Shown piece by piece: positions 1-6,515 of a stretch of 27,243 nt of DNA. A program made the translations under genes and the position numbers. The number at the start of each line of letters is the position of its first letter. Position 1 is the stretch's first letter. The notes under the pieces were generated by a model. The model did not search any database. It was not told where the DNA came from and saw nothing but the letters and a program-made list of their open reading frames with translations. The stretch is from the IMG/VR virus record IMGVR_UViG_3300005843_000031, positions 1-27,243 of that record. One strand, 5' to 3'. Origin of the DNA: a virus.

Positions 1-143
1 GCGTAGAGAGGCTCGTCATTGGCCGCCGTCTTCTCAAGGCTCACGGTGACGGCTTTGCCATCAATCACCCGGCCCCATGCGACCGGTACTCCTTCGGTAC
101 TCTCATGGCCGTTTGTTCTTGAGTCGTTCATGTCGTTTTGCAT
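1..143 (-). CDS. Partial small hypothetical protein left of the integrase
   Basis: Only the N-terminal 47 codons are in the window; the gene runs off the left edge. It starts at ATG 141-143 with a clear GGAG six bases upstream (minus strand); a second in-frame ATG lies four codons in. The peptide begins MQNDMNDSRTNGHE and reaches VAWGRVIDGKAVTVSLEK and DEPLY. The W...V.V.LEK...PLY pattern resembles small phage early proteins of unknown role, which I infer from memory of such families. A TATAAT box at 222-227 on the same strand suggests its own promoter. A GAGTACC direct-repeat pair lies inside the coding sequence. I cannot tell whether it belongs to the phage or to a neighbour across an attachment site. 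Confidence 0.6.
   Translation of the reverse strand, partial: MQNDMNDSRTNGHESTEGVPVAWGRVIDGKAVTVSLEKTAANDEPLY
85..103 (-). repeat. GAGTACC direct-repeat pair (copy 2)
   Basis: Minus strand GAGTACCGAAGGAGTACC, one mismatch from the copy at 246-264, and lying inside the partial leftmost gene. Same 11-base period. See the copy beside int for interpretation. Confidence 0.5.
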
Positions 144-221
144 TGACAACTCCAATTAGATCAATGATTTAAGGCCAGTCACGGGAGTAGCAGATACTGC
201 TGTCTTACTCGAATTTCAGCT

Positions 222-250
222 ATTATACGCTAGTTTTTGTTGGTTTGGTA
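222..250 (-). promoter_or_regulatory. Promoter with perfect TATAAT for the leftmost gene
   Basis: On the minus strand a perfect TATAAT occupies 222-227. A -35 at the usual distance would fall near 245-250, where there is no TTGACA; instead the GAGTACC repeat pair (246-264) overlaps it. The predicted transcript would start near 215 and have a leader of about 70 nt before the ATG at 143. Lack of a good -35 plus an overlapping repeat suggests control by a DNA-binding protein. This is inference. Confidence 0.45.
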
Positions 251-264
251 CTCTTTCGGTACTC
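246..264 (-). repeat. GAGTACC direct-repeat pair next to int (copy 1)
   Basis: The minus strand reads GAGTACCGAAAGAGTACC, two 7-base direct repeats with an 11-base period, i.e. one helical turn. It ends right at the integrase stop codon (265-267). A near-identical copy lies at 85-103. Direct repeats of this size beside int fit arm-type integrase sites, or a regulator site because it overlaps the -35 region of the leftmost promoter. Confidence 0.5.
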
Positions 265-1266
265 TTATTCAGCGTTTGATGCGTCGGTTTGCCAGTCCGG
301 CCGGTGGTGTCCATAGGTCGTTTCGAGCAGCTTGATCGACATCCCCAGGAACTGCGCTGCGCTCCATGGATCGATGCCTTGGCGCATCATGTGCGTGGCG
401 CGGGAATGCCGCAGGACGTGAGGGGTCACATCGGTCCCGAGCTTCGCCGCAACCCGCGCCTTCTTCCAGGCCCGGTCGATCTGCTTGATCGCCTTCCCGC
501 GGTTGGCGCCAGCAAAGCGGATCAGAAGCTCCTTATCCCCGTCGAGCCGTTTCCAGCGCCTCAGGTGTGACAAAAGCCGGTCCCCGATGCGCAGCGGCGG
601 CGCGCGCTTCTTCGTCTGTACGGAGCCCGGAGGCTTCCGGAACATGATCCGGTCCTCGATCTTGATGAGTGACCACTTCATGTTGAGGATCACGGTCCGC
701 CGGCTGCCGGTGTACCAGCCGATAATAAAGAAGCGGGCGAGGTGAGGGGAGCGCCGGGCCGCCCATAGGAACCGCGCCGCCTCGGATCTGGTCAGCCAGC
801 GTTCGCGGGCCGGCGGCCTGTCCGGCATCGTAATGGTCGGGATCAGGATGGGCGCATGGTTCTTGTGCCAGTGCTTCAGGGCCGCCCTCAGGTAGCCGAG
901 TTCGGAGCGGGATATCGTCTTGCCGCCTCGGTGCGCAATGTAGGCCTTGCACTTCGCCGGGGTGATATCAGCGATGAACTTGTCGCCCCACCATGCATTG
1001 AGGCGGCGGATCATCATCAGCGAATCCGGCTCGCTGACCTTCCCGGTGATCACCTCGTCGATATAGGCCATGAGGATGTCCGCAATCGCGGTCGAAGTTT
1101 TCTCGACCGTGTGCTTCTCGGCTATGTATGCTTTAAGCTCTTTTTCCGCTGCTCTAATTTCATCGCGACGGCAGTTTGTGCGGCGCTTGCTTTTGCCGTC
1201 GCTGATCGTCCATCGATCACGCGCCTTGTCGAACCAGAGCTTGGGGCCTGAGCTGCTACGCGGCAT
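265..1266 (-). CDS. int: Tyrosine recombinase / site-specific integrase
   Basis: A 333-residue phage integrase that would catalyse integration and excision of the phage DNA through a DNA-3'-phosphotyrosyl intermediate. Residues 1-60 look like an arm-binding region (PKLWFDKARDRWTISDGK), about 61-145 the core-binding helices, and 155-333 the catalytic domain. Visible catalytic elements are the TGSRRT arginine (R189), a basic loop near K219-K220, H283-x-x-R286 in TPHVLRHS, and the nucleophile Y318 in TTYGHH. The residue after LG, often His, is Met309, a variant I recall as common in rhizobial integrases. It is the last gene of the leftward operon. Its ATG lies inside the upstream helix-turn-helix gene, giving an out-of-frame overlap of 145 nt; the ribosome site is weak, so translation may be coupled. 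Confidence 0.95.
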   Translation of the reverse strand: MPRSSSGPKLWFDKARDRWTISDGKSKRRTNCRRDEIRAAEKELKAYIAEKHTVEKTSTAIADILMAYIDEVITGKVSEPDSLMMIRRLNAWWGDKFIADITPAKCKAYIAHRGGKTISRSELGYLRAALKHWHKNHAPILIPTITMPDRPPARERWLTRSEAARFLWAARRSPHLARFFIIGWYTGSRRTVILNMKWSLIKIEDRIMFRKPPGSVQTKKRAPPLRIGDRLLSHLRRWKRLDGDKELLIRFAGANRGKAIKQIDRAWKKARVAAKLGTDVTPHVLRHSRATHMMRQGIDPWSAAQFLGMSIKLLETTYGHHRPDWQTDASNAE

Positions 1267-1454
1267 TTTTGTTGCATCGCCTTTAGGTCGCTGATCGTGG
1301 TGAAGTCGCGCCGGCCGATCCGGTAAATATCTAGCTTATCCGCCTTGTGAAGCACGCGCAAAGTCGCAACCGTGACCTTGCCGCCCAAGAAGTGTTTGCA
1401 CGCGTCTTCAAGCGTAATCAAATCCGAGAAGTTCAGGTCAGCGTCGCGTGTCAC
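1122..1454 (-). CDS. Excisionase-like helix-turn-helix protein
   Basis: A 110-residue protein starting at GTG with GGAG seven bases upstream. Residues 13-60 (LITLEDACKHFLGG to ISDLKAMQQKCR) have the layout of a MerR/excisionase-type winged helix: TLEDAC, a recognition helix region VTVATLRVL, then a wing with IGRRDF. The C-terminus is polar, ending LEQRKKSLKHT. Small proteins with this IGRRDF...KCRV pattern are found directly upstream of integrases in Rhizobiales prophages (my recollection). Position in front of int suggests a directionality factor (Xis) or a regulator of int. The last 145 nt overlap the integrase gene in another frame. The stop of the preceding gene is one base before this start, so translational coupling is likely. 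Confidence 0.7.
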   Translation of the reverse strand: MTRDADLNFSDLITLEDACKHFLGGKVTVATLRVLHKADKLDIYRIGRRDFTTISDLKAMQQKCRVAAQAPSSGSTRRVIDGRSATAKASAAQTAVAMKLEQRKKSLKHT

Positions 1455-1455
1455 C

Positions 1456-1875
1456 TCAGGGCTCCTTCGACGAGACCGAGTATGAGGCGATTACCTCGCG
1501 GATCGTGGCTGCGAGCGCGTTCAAACCTTCCTGCGTATCGACATGATACCGGCCGACCGCAAAGCCCTTGTGCCACTCCAGGGGCGATGGGCAGCCACAG
1601 TGGCCATCAACGCGAACATCTTTGCCGTGCGTCGCGTGCAGTTTCTCGGCAATGTCGGGCGGGATGCCGGGGCCTTCTGCGATCCAGTAGTACCAGGCGC
1701 GCTGGAATCCCCATGAGGCTAGACCGCCAACGGCTTTCGAGGGGACCTCCCCGTGTTTGGCAAAGATGTCGTATTCAGATACGGCGATGCCGGCAGCCTC
1801 AAGCTCGGCACGGCAGATCGCCGTGACTTCTTCGATCACTTCAGGAGTCGGATCGCGGCGCGCGAGGTTCTGCAT
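1456..1875 (-). CDS. Hypothetical phage protein, 139 residues
   Basis: I know no function. The protein is soluble-looking, with an acidic helical N-terminal third and a C-terminal half carrying GPGIPPDIAEKLHATHGKDV, HCGCPSPLEWHKGF and YHVDTQEGLNALAATIR. The VDG.CGCPSP and YHVDTQEGLNAL motifs recur, as far as I remember, in small early proteins of rhizobial prophages. It starts at ATG 1873-1875, only 7 bases after the stop of the gene above, and ends one base before the GTG of the excisionase-like gene, so it is part of the same operon. Confidence 0.75.
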   Translation of the reverse strand: MQNLARRDPTPEVIEEVTAICRAELEAAGIAVSEYDIFAKHGEVPSKAVGGLASWGFQRAWYYWIAEGPGIPPDIAEKLHATHGKDVRVDGHCGCPSPLEWHKGFAVGRYHVDTQEGLNALAATIREVIASYSVSSKEP

Positions 1876-1882
1876 TGCATGC

Positions 1883-2143
1883 CTACTTGTTTGAGGAGAT
1901 CGAGGGCGGGCGCTCCAAAAGCTCCCACGCGGTGAGTTCTTCGAGCCCTTCTGTCGAGATCACGTACAGTTTGTACGGCCACATCACTGAGATGCCAGCC
2001 TCCTTGATAAGGCCGCGCTTACGCAGGCGCTCTGCACGGGCAAAAACGCCTCGCCATGGCCGCCATGTCCCGGCGGCTGATGCGAGCCTTACCGACTCCA
2101 AACATTCTCGGTCGGCCGATGAGGTGATGACCCAATCTCTCAC
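1883..2143 (-). CDS. Small protein with winged-helix-like C-terminus
   Basis: An 86-residue protein that starts at GTG in a GTGA overlap with the stop of the gene above. The segment AERLRKRGLIKEAG followed by KLYVISTEGLEEL resembles the recognition-helix and wing layout of MarR/PadR-like winged-helix proteins, but the protein is too short and divergent to assign. No membrane segment or cysteine motif. It is a leftward operon member of unknown function. Confidence 0.6.
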   Translation of the reverse strand: MRDWVITSSADRECLESVRLASAAGTWRPWRGVFARAERLRKRGLIKEAGISVMWPYKLYVISTEGLEELTAWELLERPPSISSNK

Positions 2144-2343
2144 TTTTCACCACCCAACTGTTCTGAAGGCAAAGCAAGTGCAGCGCGGGCCTCGCGCTCA
2201 AGCTTCGTGCCCTGGATGTAAGGGTGATCGATTGAGAACTTGATCGGGTTGATGTCGTCGCTCGCAATGATGACCGATTGCGTCGAGCGATCGATCAGCA
2301 CCTTGGCGCCGTGCAAGATACCGATGATTTCAGGCTCAGCCAT
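2140..2343 (-). CDS. Small hypothetical protein, 67 residues
   Basis: Not recognised. It starts at ATG 2341-2343 with GGAGGCGAGA directly before it, overlaps the stop of the gene above by 8 nt, and its own stop overlaps the next GTG by 4 nt. The sequence alternates hydrophobic and charged residues (IIGILHGAKVLIDRS, SVIIASDD), suggesting a small beta-rich fold, then a basic helix KLEREARAALAL. No catalytic motif is visible. Confidence 0.65.
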   Translation of the reverse strand: MAEPEIIGILHGAKVLIDRSTQSVIIASDDINPIKFSIDHPYIQGTKLEREARAALALPSEQLGGEK

Positions 2344-2635
2344 TCTCGCCTCCGCTCACTGGAGCAGATCCCACAACAGCCGCCATGCGTTCCAGCTCGC
2401 GTTGCGCCATCCGGGCTCGCTTGCCGTCGCTCTTGGCGATCTGCTCAAGCCAGGAACGGTGCTCCTCGTCGGTGCTGCTTTTCTTGAGCCAGCAATCTGC
2501 AGTCATGGCCTCGCCGGCAGGCCAGCCGCACCACGCGATGCGCTCGCCATCGAGGTAGGCAACCACCCAATCCTCGCCGGTCGGCTCGTGATGCACGATA
2601 TCGCCGGCCCGATAGATATAGCCGCCATCAGTCAT
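2336..2635 (-). CDS. Hypothetical phage protein, 99 residues
   Basis: I place the start at ATG 2633-2635 rather than ten codons upstream, because GGAGAG sits 5 bases before it and because this gives the 8-nt overlap with the gene above that is typical of this operon. The N-terminal half (YIYRAGDIVHHEPTGEDW, WCGWPAGE) looks like a small beta-barrel, SH3-like in pattern; this is inference. The C-terminal half is a charged helix (DEEHRSWLEQIAKSDGKRAR). Function unknown; the family is common, to my memory, in rhizobial prophages. Confidence 0.7.
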   Translation of the reverse strand: MTDGGYIYRAGDIVHHEPTGEDWVVAYLDGERIAWCGWPAGEAMTADCWLKKSSTDEEHRSWLEQIAKSDGKRARMAQRELERMAAVVGSAPVSGGENG

Positions 2636-2795
2636 CGCTTCTCTCCATCGCTGCGGACACATCATCGCCGAAGTCGTGGTCCCGATAGGCCCATGCGCCA
2701 GCGTGCCGCAAACACCAGTTTACGAATGCGTTGTTGCGCCGCATGACCCACCAAGGGCCGTGAACGTAGAGATGGTATCCAAGCCAATCAGCCAT
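2628..2795 (-). CDS. Small hypothetical protein, 55 residues, Trp-rich
   Basis: A longer reading frame reaches 2924, but the start at ATG 2793-2795 is preferred: GAGGTG lies six bases upstream and the overlap with the gene above is 8 nt. The protein is rich in aromatic residues (MADWLGYHLYVHGPWWVM, AFVNWCLRHAGAWAYRDHDFGDD) with an acidic tail. Trp/His richness and small size suggest a host-protein binding peptide, but there is no direct evidence. Function unknown. Confidence 0.55.
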   Translation of the reverse strand: MADWLGYHLYVHGPWWVMRRNNAFVNWCLRHAGAWAYRDHDFGDDVSAAMERSDD

Positions 2796-3081
2796 TTTCA
2801 GCACCTCGGTCGTGCGAAGACATTGAGCGTGAGGTTGTGCGGCCTTCCGGCGTGCAGCAATATCCGCTCCCTGCGAGTGAGCCGTCGTCGCGAAAAATCC
2901 CGCGCACAAGCTCGGCGTAGCCACGGCGCTGCAACGACTTCACGGCTCGTCGAGCCTGTAACAAGCTCAGATCAGTCAGCGTTGCGATAAAGCCTGATGG
3001 GAGGCAATTCTCGTCATGACTGGAATGCTCCTCCAGGCACTTGAGCACCGCTCGCTCGCTTTTGGTGAACGGCTTGTTCAT
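2788..3081 (-). CDS. Putative winged-helix DNA-binding protein
   Basis: Start placed at ATG 3079-3081, which overlaps the stop of the HNH gene as ATGA; the frame upstream is unlikely. The 97-residue product has KSERAVLKCLEEHS, then FIATLTDLSLLQARRAVKSLQRRGYAELV, then a possible wing and a polar tail. The helix - turn - recognition helix - RRGYAELV strand pattern is MarR/DprA-like and points to DNA binding. It may regulate phage or host genes. No specific family assignment. Confidence 0.6.
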   Translation of the reverse strand: MNKPFTKSERAVLKCLEEHSSHDENCLPSGFIATLTDLSLLQARRAVKSLQRRGYAELVRGIFRDDGSLAGSGYCCTPEGRTTSRSMSSHDRGAENG

Positions 3082-3755
3082 TTGCCACCGCCATGTGGGC
3101 GCGTGAGCGTGGACGAGGCTTCGCAATCAAGATGCCGGTAGGATTGAGCGTTGCGGATGCGATAGATGGTCGAGTCCGTGACGCCAAATTCCTTGGCTAA
3201 ATCCTTGACCAGCCCTTTGATACCAACCGGCGAGCTGCGAATCCTCTTGATCTCCTCGTCCGTCCATTGCCGGATATCCGGCCGATCCTTCTTCCAAGTC
3301 TTGCCAGACTGGATGAGGCGGACGTTCGATTCCCGAATTCCGTACCGAGCCGCTGTATCCTTGGTGTGCTCAAGGCCCTTCAGATCGCGGATCTCTCTCG
3401 CCTGCTCTGGCGTGAGTTTGTAGCGAGGTCGCGGGGCGGCGCCGTCCCTGTATCGGTCGTACTGGTTATCGCTTGGCGTCTTCCAGTCCAGATGCCACGG
3501 GTTTACACAGCCGTCGTGTCCACGGTCGCACGAATGCGCGGCGTGATGCTCTGGCGTCGGCGCCGGCCCGTGGCGATGCTCGCACATGAGGCGGTGAACC
3601 TTGCGCGGCGGCTCCCCGAAAATGGCATAGCCTGTATCACTTCTCGCGAACGGCCAGATCAGGCACCAGTCCTTGTGCGGGAAGTCGAGATTTGCGCGTA
3701 TCCAGGCCGCGCGCTGGCCGTTGTTGCCGTTGAGGCGATCGAGCAAGCTGCTCAT
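3078..3755 (-). CDS. HNH endonuclease with helix-turn-helix C-terminus
   Basis: A 225-residue protein. The N-terminal half is an HNH/His-Me finger nuclease: CLIWPFARSDTGYAIF, HRLMCEHRHG, then H74-S-C76, C83-VNPWH88L and N97, a typical metal-binding and catalytic layout. The C-terminal half has two helix-turn-helix-like segments, LTPEQAREIRDL...AARYGIRESNVRLIQSG (about 113-150) and WTDEEIKRI...LAKEFGVTDSTIYRIRN (about 163-205), likely DNA-reading modules. This is the plan of free-standing phage HNH homing endonucleases. Unlike packaging HNH proteins it is not beside the terminase. It overlaps both neighbours as ATGA, so it is well embedded in the operon. Confidence 0.85.
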   Translation of the reverse strand: MSSLLDRLNGNNGQRAAWIRANLDFPHKDWCLIWPFARSDTGYAIFGEPPRKVHRLMCEHRHGPAPTPEHHAAHSCDRGHDGCVNPWHLDWKTPSDNQYDRYRDGAAPRPRYKLTPEQAREIRDLKGLEHTKDTAARYGIRESNVRLIQSGKTWKKDRPDIRQWTDEEIKRIRSSPVGIKGLVKDLAKEFGVTDSTIYRIRNAQSYRHLDCEASSTLTRPHGGGK

Positions 3756-4270
3756 TTCTCACCCCCATTGGCGGCAGATGAGCGCCGGTGCCGTTCAACC
3801 TCATGAGTGCAGCCGAGGCCGCACCCACCGTTGCAGTTGGGATAAGATGGGCATTCGGCGCCGTAGAACGGTTTCGTCTCGACCGGAGCGGCCGGCGGCT
3901 GGGCGATAGCCGCCTCGACGGCAGCGCGTGCCGCGGATAGGGCTGGCCGACCAATCCTTCCAGCTTCATAATCCACCGCGGCCTGGATCAGGCTCTCGGT
4001 CAATGCGGCAGCGTTCACTGGTGCAGATTGGGCATCATCTGGGATGCGACGAACCATGGACGAATGCTCGATTGCGTTGGCGAACCAGGTAATCATCAGC
4101 CCTTGGTCGATGTCGTCCACGCCCCAGCCCTGCGCCTCCTTGATCTTGCAGAATGCCTCCGCCCATTTGCTGGCGTCGGCACCGCAATAGTCGAGAAGGT
4201 CGGGGCCGGACATATCGTAGAAGTCCTTGGCACTTTTGCTCTCAGCGGATCTATCGTTATGCTCGATCAT
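3752..4270 (-). CDS. Hypothetical phage protein with Cys cluster
   Basis: A 172-residue protein of unknown function with AGGGGA six bases before the ATG. The central part, MSGPDLLDYCGADASKWAEAFCKIK and GLMITWFANAIEHSS, matches my memory of a conserved rhizobial prophage family. A linker rich in Ala and Pro (PPAAPVETK) leads to a C-terminal cysteine cluster, CPSYPNCNGGCGLGCTH, that could bind zinc. The stop overlaps the HNH start. Confidence 0.7.
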   Translation of the reverse strand: MIEHNDRSAESKSAKDFYDMSGPDLLDYCGADASKWAEAFCKIKEAQGWGVDDIDQGLMITWFANAIEHSSMVRRIPDDAQSAPVNAAALTESLIQAAVDYEAGRIGRPALSAARAAVEAAIAQPPAAPVETKPFYGAECPSYPNCNGGCGLGCTHEVERHRRSSAANGGEK

Positions 4271-4272
4271 CC

Positions 4273-4380
4273 CTATTCCCCTAAGTTCGTGCTGCCGAAG
4301 TGGCCGGGATCGCGCTTTGTTGCAAAGGCTGCAACCGCGATCAGGATGGCGAGGCAGGCTATGGTTACGAGCGTGATCAT
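4273..4380 (-). CDS. Small single-pass membrane protein, 35 residues
   Basis: A short gene with ATG at 4378-4380 overlapping the stop of the gene above as ATGA, GGGGA four bases upstream, and TAG at 4273-4275, two bases before the next ATG. The product, MITLVTIACLAILIAVAAFA then TKRDPGHFGSTNLGE, is one hydrophobic helix with a basic, polar tail (N-out or N-in not decidable). The fit into the operon by spacing and overlap argues it is real. Role unknown; small inner-membrane proteins of phage early operons often alter host physiology or exclusion. Confidence 0.75.
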   Translation of the reverse strand: MITLVTIACLAILIAVAAFATKRDPGHFGSTNLGE

Positions 4381-4694
4381 GTCGTCCCCGGTCGGATGAG
4401 ATCAGTGAGGATAGCCATGGCGTCGGACCGCCGGCTGTCGCGTTTTTCCTGCCAGTTCAGATCGTATCCGGTGCCGGGGATGAACCCACTTTGAGCATCG
4501 TCAAGAACCGCAAGAAGGTCTTCGACCATCCTGACTAGCCGATCGTGATTGTTCACGGCCTTCGCAATAAATTCCGCATCGTCATCGCTAGCAGTCGTGC
4601 AAACGATGTGTCCGGCCGGCGCAAGGACGGCAGGAGGGCCTTCCTCAATATGCCAGGGTGATAACTTCCACGGCGTCGGCGTGTGCTCAGACAT
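4377..4694 (-). CDS. Hypothetical phage protein, 105 residues
   Basis: Start chosen at ATG 4692-4694, overlapping the methyltransferase stop by 8 nt, with GGATCTGAAA before it; an upstream in-frame ATG is less likely. The sequence starts MSEHTPTPWKLSPWHIEE, followed by HIVCTTASDDDAEFIAKAVNNHDRLVRMVEDLL. This TPTPW...A.FI..AVN.H..LV pattern is widespread in small phage proteins without known function. It is likely a soluble helical protein. Confidence 0.75.
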   Translation of the reverse strand: MSEHTPTPWKLSPWHIEEGPPAVLAPAGHIVCTTASDDDAEFIAKAVNNHDRLVRMVEDLLAVLDDAQSGFIPGTGYDLNWQEKRDSRRSDAMAILTDLIRPGTT

Positions 4695-5472
4695 TTTCAG
4701 ATCCAAACTGTTGTTGAGTGAGCGACGGACACGCAAAGGAGACGACGACGGAATTCACCATCGTTCCGGACTCCTTGAAGGAGCCGGCCGGCAAGTGACC
4801 GTGGCTCGCGCCGCGCGCATTGATGAACTCGCGGAAGGCCTCGGTTTTAGCGTCTGTCCTGAAAGTCACGCTCGCCGACATGATCGAGACCAAGCGACCT
4901 TCGGGTTTCAGGAACCTGGCAGCATGCAGGACGTGATCGATATCGGCCTGCCGGGCAAACGGCGGGTTCATCACGACGCGGTCAAAGATAGGTTCAGGCT
5001 TTGATGTCAGGAAGTCTGAGAGGCGGATGCCGCCAGCGAGTATGCAGCGTTCCTTGCACGCGTGCAGGCGCTTGGCGTCGATCTCGAACGCCTCGACCCT
5101 TCCGCCAGCCTTCTCGACGGCGTCCACGATGTTGCCAATGCCTGCGCTCGGCTCCAGAACATGCATGCCGGGCTCGATCTGCGCGCGCCGTACCACGTCT
5201 AGCGCGACCTCCTCGGGTGTGTCGAACTGGCCAAAGTCCTGCTTCGTCCTGGTGTATTCGCCTGTGAGCAAGATCGGCTCAATGGTTTCGATCGCCTCGC
5301 CTTCGAAAACGTGGGCACGATCCTTGCGGCTCCACTTTCCCCCAGCAGCCTCGATCACTTTGTTGACTGCCTGATAGGTATTGCGGTCAAGCTGCGTCGC
5401 AGGTAGGCGCAACAAGGCGCCTTCGACCACGCTACGCTCCAGGATTTCGAGAATGTTCTGTTCGACGCGCAT
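4687..5472 (-). CDS. SAM-dependent DNA methyltransferase (adenine type)
   Basis: A 261-residue class I methyltransferase. Residues 20-60 form an N-terminal domain with LPATQLDRNTYQAVNKVIE and GGKWSRKDRAHVF, typical of a family of stand-alone methylases on mobile elements. Motif I is VLEPSAGIGN (105-114), the acidic end of strand 2 is FEID, and motif IV is NPPF (169-172), the signature of amino-methyltransferases acting on N6-adenine or N5-glutamine; DNA adenine is most likely in a phage. There is no restriction endonuclease next to it, so it probably protects phage DNA or marks host DNA. It lies 38 nt after the radical SAM gene and may act with it in DNA modification. Confidence 0.85.
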   Translation of the reverse strand: MRVEQNILEILERSVVEGALLRLPATQLDRNTYQAVNKVIEAAGGKWSRKDRAHVFEGEAIETIEPILLTGEYTRTKQDFGQFDTPEEVALDVVRRAQIEPGMHVLEPSAGIGNIVDAVEKAGGRVEAFEIDAKRLHACKERCILAGGIRLSDFLTSKPEPIFDRVVMNPPFARQADIDHVLHAARFLKPEGRLVSIMSASVTFRTDAKTEAFREFINARGASHGHLPAGSFKESGTMVNSVVVSFACPSLTQQQFGSENV

Positions 5473-5510
5473 TATTGTTCCTAGGGTTTGAGGTCAGAGA
5501 TGTGGCGATG

Positions 5511-6383
5511 TCAGTGGGGACGAGGCGAGTTAGTTTTTATTGACGCGTTATATTCGCTGAATGGTGCCTTGCGCCAAATGCGACGGTTCACCCAGCGCTG
5601 GACCTGCTTGAGCTTCAGAAGCGTCCAATCGTGGCGAACAGCTGGCTCCTTGATCAGTGCGTTCAGCTTTAAGAAGGGTTGCGCATATGGCTCGCCGCCG
5701 CTCGCAATTACCTTCTGAATGCGGTCCATGCACACATCGAACGGCTCATGTCCGATCATCGTGTAGACCTGTTTTTTACGGGGCGAAACGTCCTTGAGAA
5801 TGCGGAAGGCGCGGGCGACCGCTTCGCCCTCGGTATTCTCGTCGTACCCGAACCGCCACGGTCCCTTCAGCACAGGCTTCCAGCGCGCGAAAACATCCTC
5901 ATCAAAGGTGGCCGGCTCAAAGCCTGAGTTGGCGTCGAGCAACGGCACGCCAGCCGCGATATAGCGGTCAATGATGTGTTGCTGGTAATCCGCCGGTAGC
6001 GCGGATAGGTTGTCGTCGCACAGCACGGGGCGGACAGGGAAATCCGGCAGGAAGGTAAAGGTTTTGCCATCCATCTTCGGAACGATGCAGAACCAGCAGC
6101 CCACGGGGCAGCCGTAGCTTGCCCTGGTGGCCATCGGATTGTGGCGCGCGATCGCGTCCGGGATCGAGCCTCCGATCTCTGCAAACTCCGCGACATACTT
6201 CTTCTGGGTGAACGTGCCGGGTCCGCCGGCGCGCACGGTAGTGCAGCCGATCGCGCGGTAATACTCGGCTATCTTTCTGGCCTCGGGCAGGCGCCAAGTG
6301 AAAGCAATGGAGATGAACGCAGTTTTCCCCTCGCGCCAGTGCGCGACCCCCTTCACCCATTCTCCCTTTTCGATATTCACCAA
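5511..6383 (-). CDS. Radical SAM protein
   Basis: A 290-residue protein with the radical SAM iron-sulfur motif CPVGCWFC (C92, C96, C99), which binds a 4Fe-4S cluster that cleaves S-adenosylmethionine. The N-terminal part (AFISIAFTWRLPEARKIAEYYRAIG to AGGPGTF) resembles a cobalamin-binding-like Rossmann unit as seen in B12-type radical SAM enzymes, but without an obvious cobalamin His. Downstream CDDNLSALP, PLLDANSGFEPATF and QVYTMIGHEPF fit TIM-barrel strands. Substrate unknown. The neighbouring methyltransferase and recombination genes suggest nucleic acid modification. The start is either TTG 6381-6383 (GGGGA seven bases upstream) or GTG 6378-6380. Confidence is high for the fold, low for function. 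Confidence 0.88.
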   Translation of the reverse strand: MVNIEKGEWVKGVAHWREGKTAFISIAFTWRLPEARKIAEYYRAIGCTTVRAGGPGTFTQKKYVAEFAEIGGSIPDAIARHNPMATRASYGCPVGCWFCIVPKMDGKTFTFLPDFPVRPVLCDDNLSALPADYQQHIIDRYIAAGVPLLDANSGFEPATFDEDVFARWKPVLKGPWRFGYDENTEGEAVARAFRILKDVSPRKKQVYTMIGHEPFDVCMDRIQKVIASGGEPYAQPFLKLNALIKEPAVRHDWTLLKLKQVQRWVNRRIWRKAPFSEYNASIKTNSPRPH

Positions 6384-6407
6384 TTTCTCATCCCCGATGT
6401 CGTAGCG

Positions 6408-6515
6408 TCATTCCCGATGCGGCCAGCGGCCACCGTTCGGGCTCCCATAGGCAAGCCAGAAACAGAACATCAAAAGAAGGCCGACCATGGCGATGACGAG
6501 CGCAATGTTGGTCAT
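6408..6515 (-). CDS. Small single-pass membrane protein, 35 residues
   Basis: Starts at ATG 6513-6515, overlapping the recT stop as ATGA; the longer frame upstream is out-of-frame shadow of recT. The product, MTNIALVIAMVGLLLMFCFW then LAYGSPNGGRWPHRE, is one hydrophobic helix with a short charged tail. It has exactly the same length as the membrane protein at 4273-4380 and a similar layout (helix first, Gly/Pro-rich basic tail). No known function. Confidence 0.7.
   Translation of the reverse strand: MTNIALVIAMVGLLLMFCFWLAYGSPNGGRWPHRE

Noticed and set aside
2726-2736. ATGCGTTGTTG, one base off the late element
   Set aside because: It lies inside a minus-strand gene in the early operon; with one mismatch it is expected by chance.
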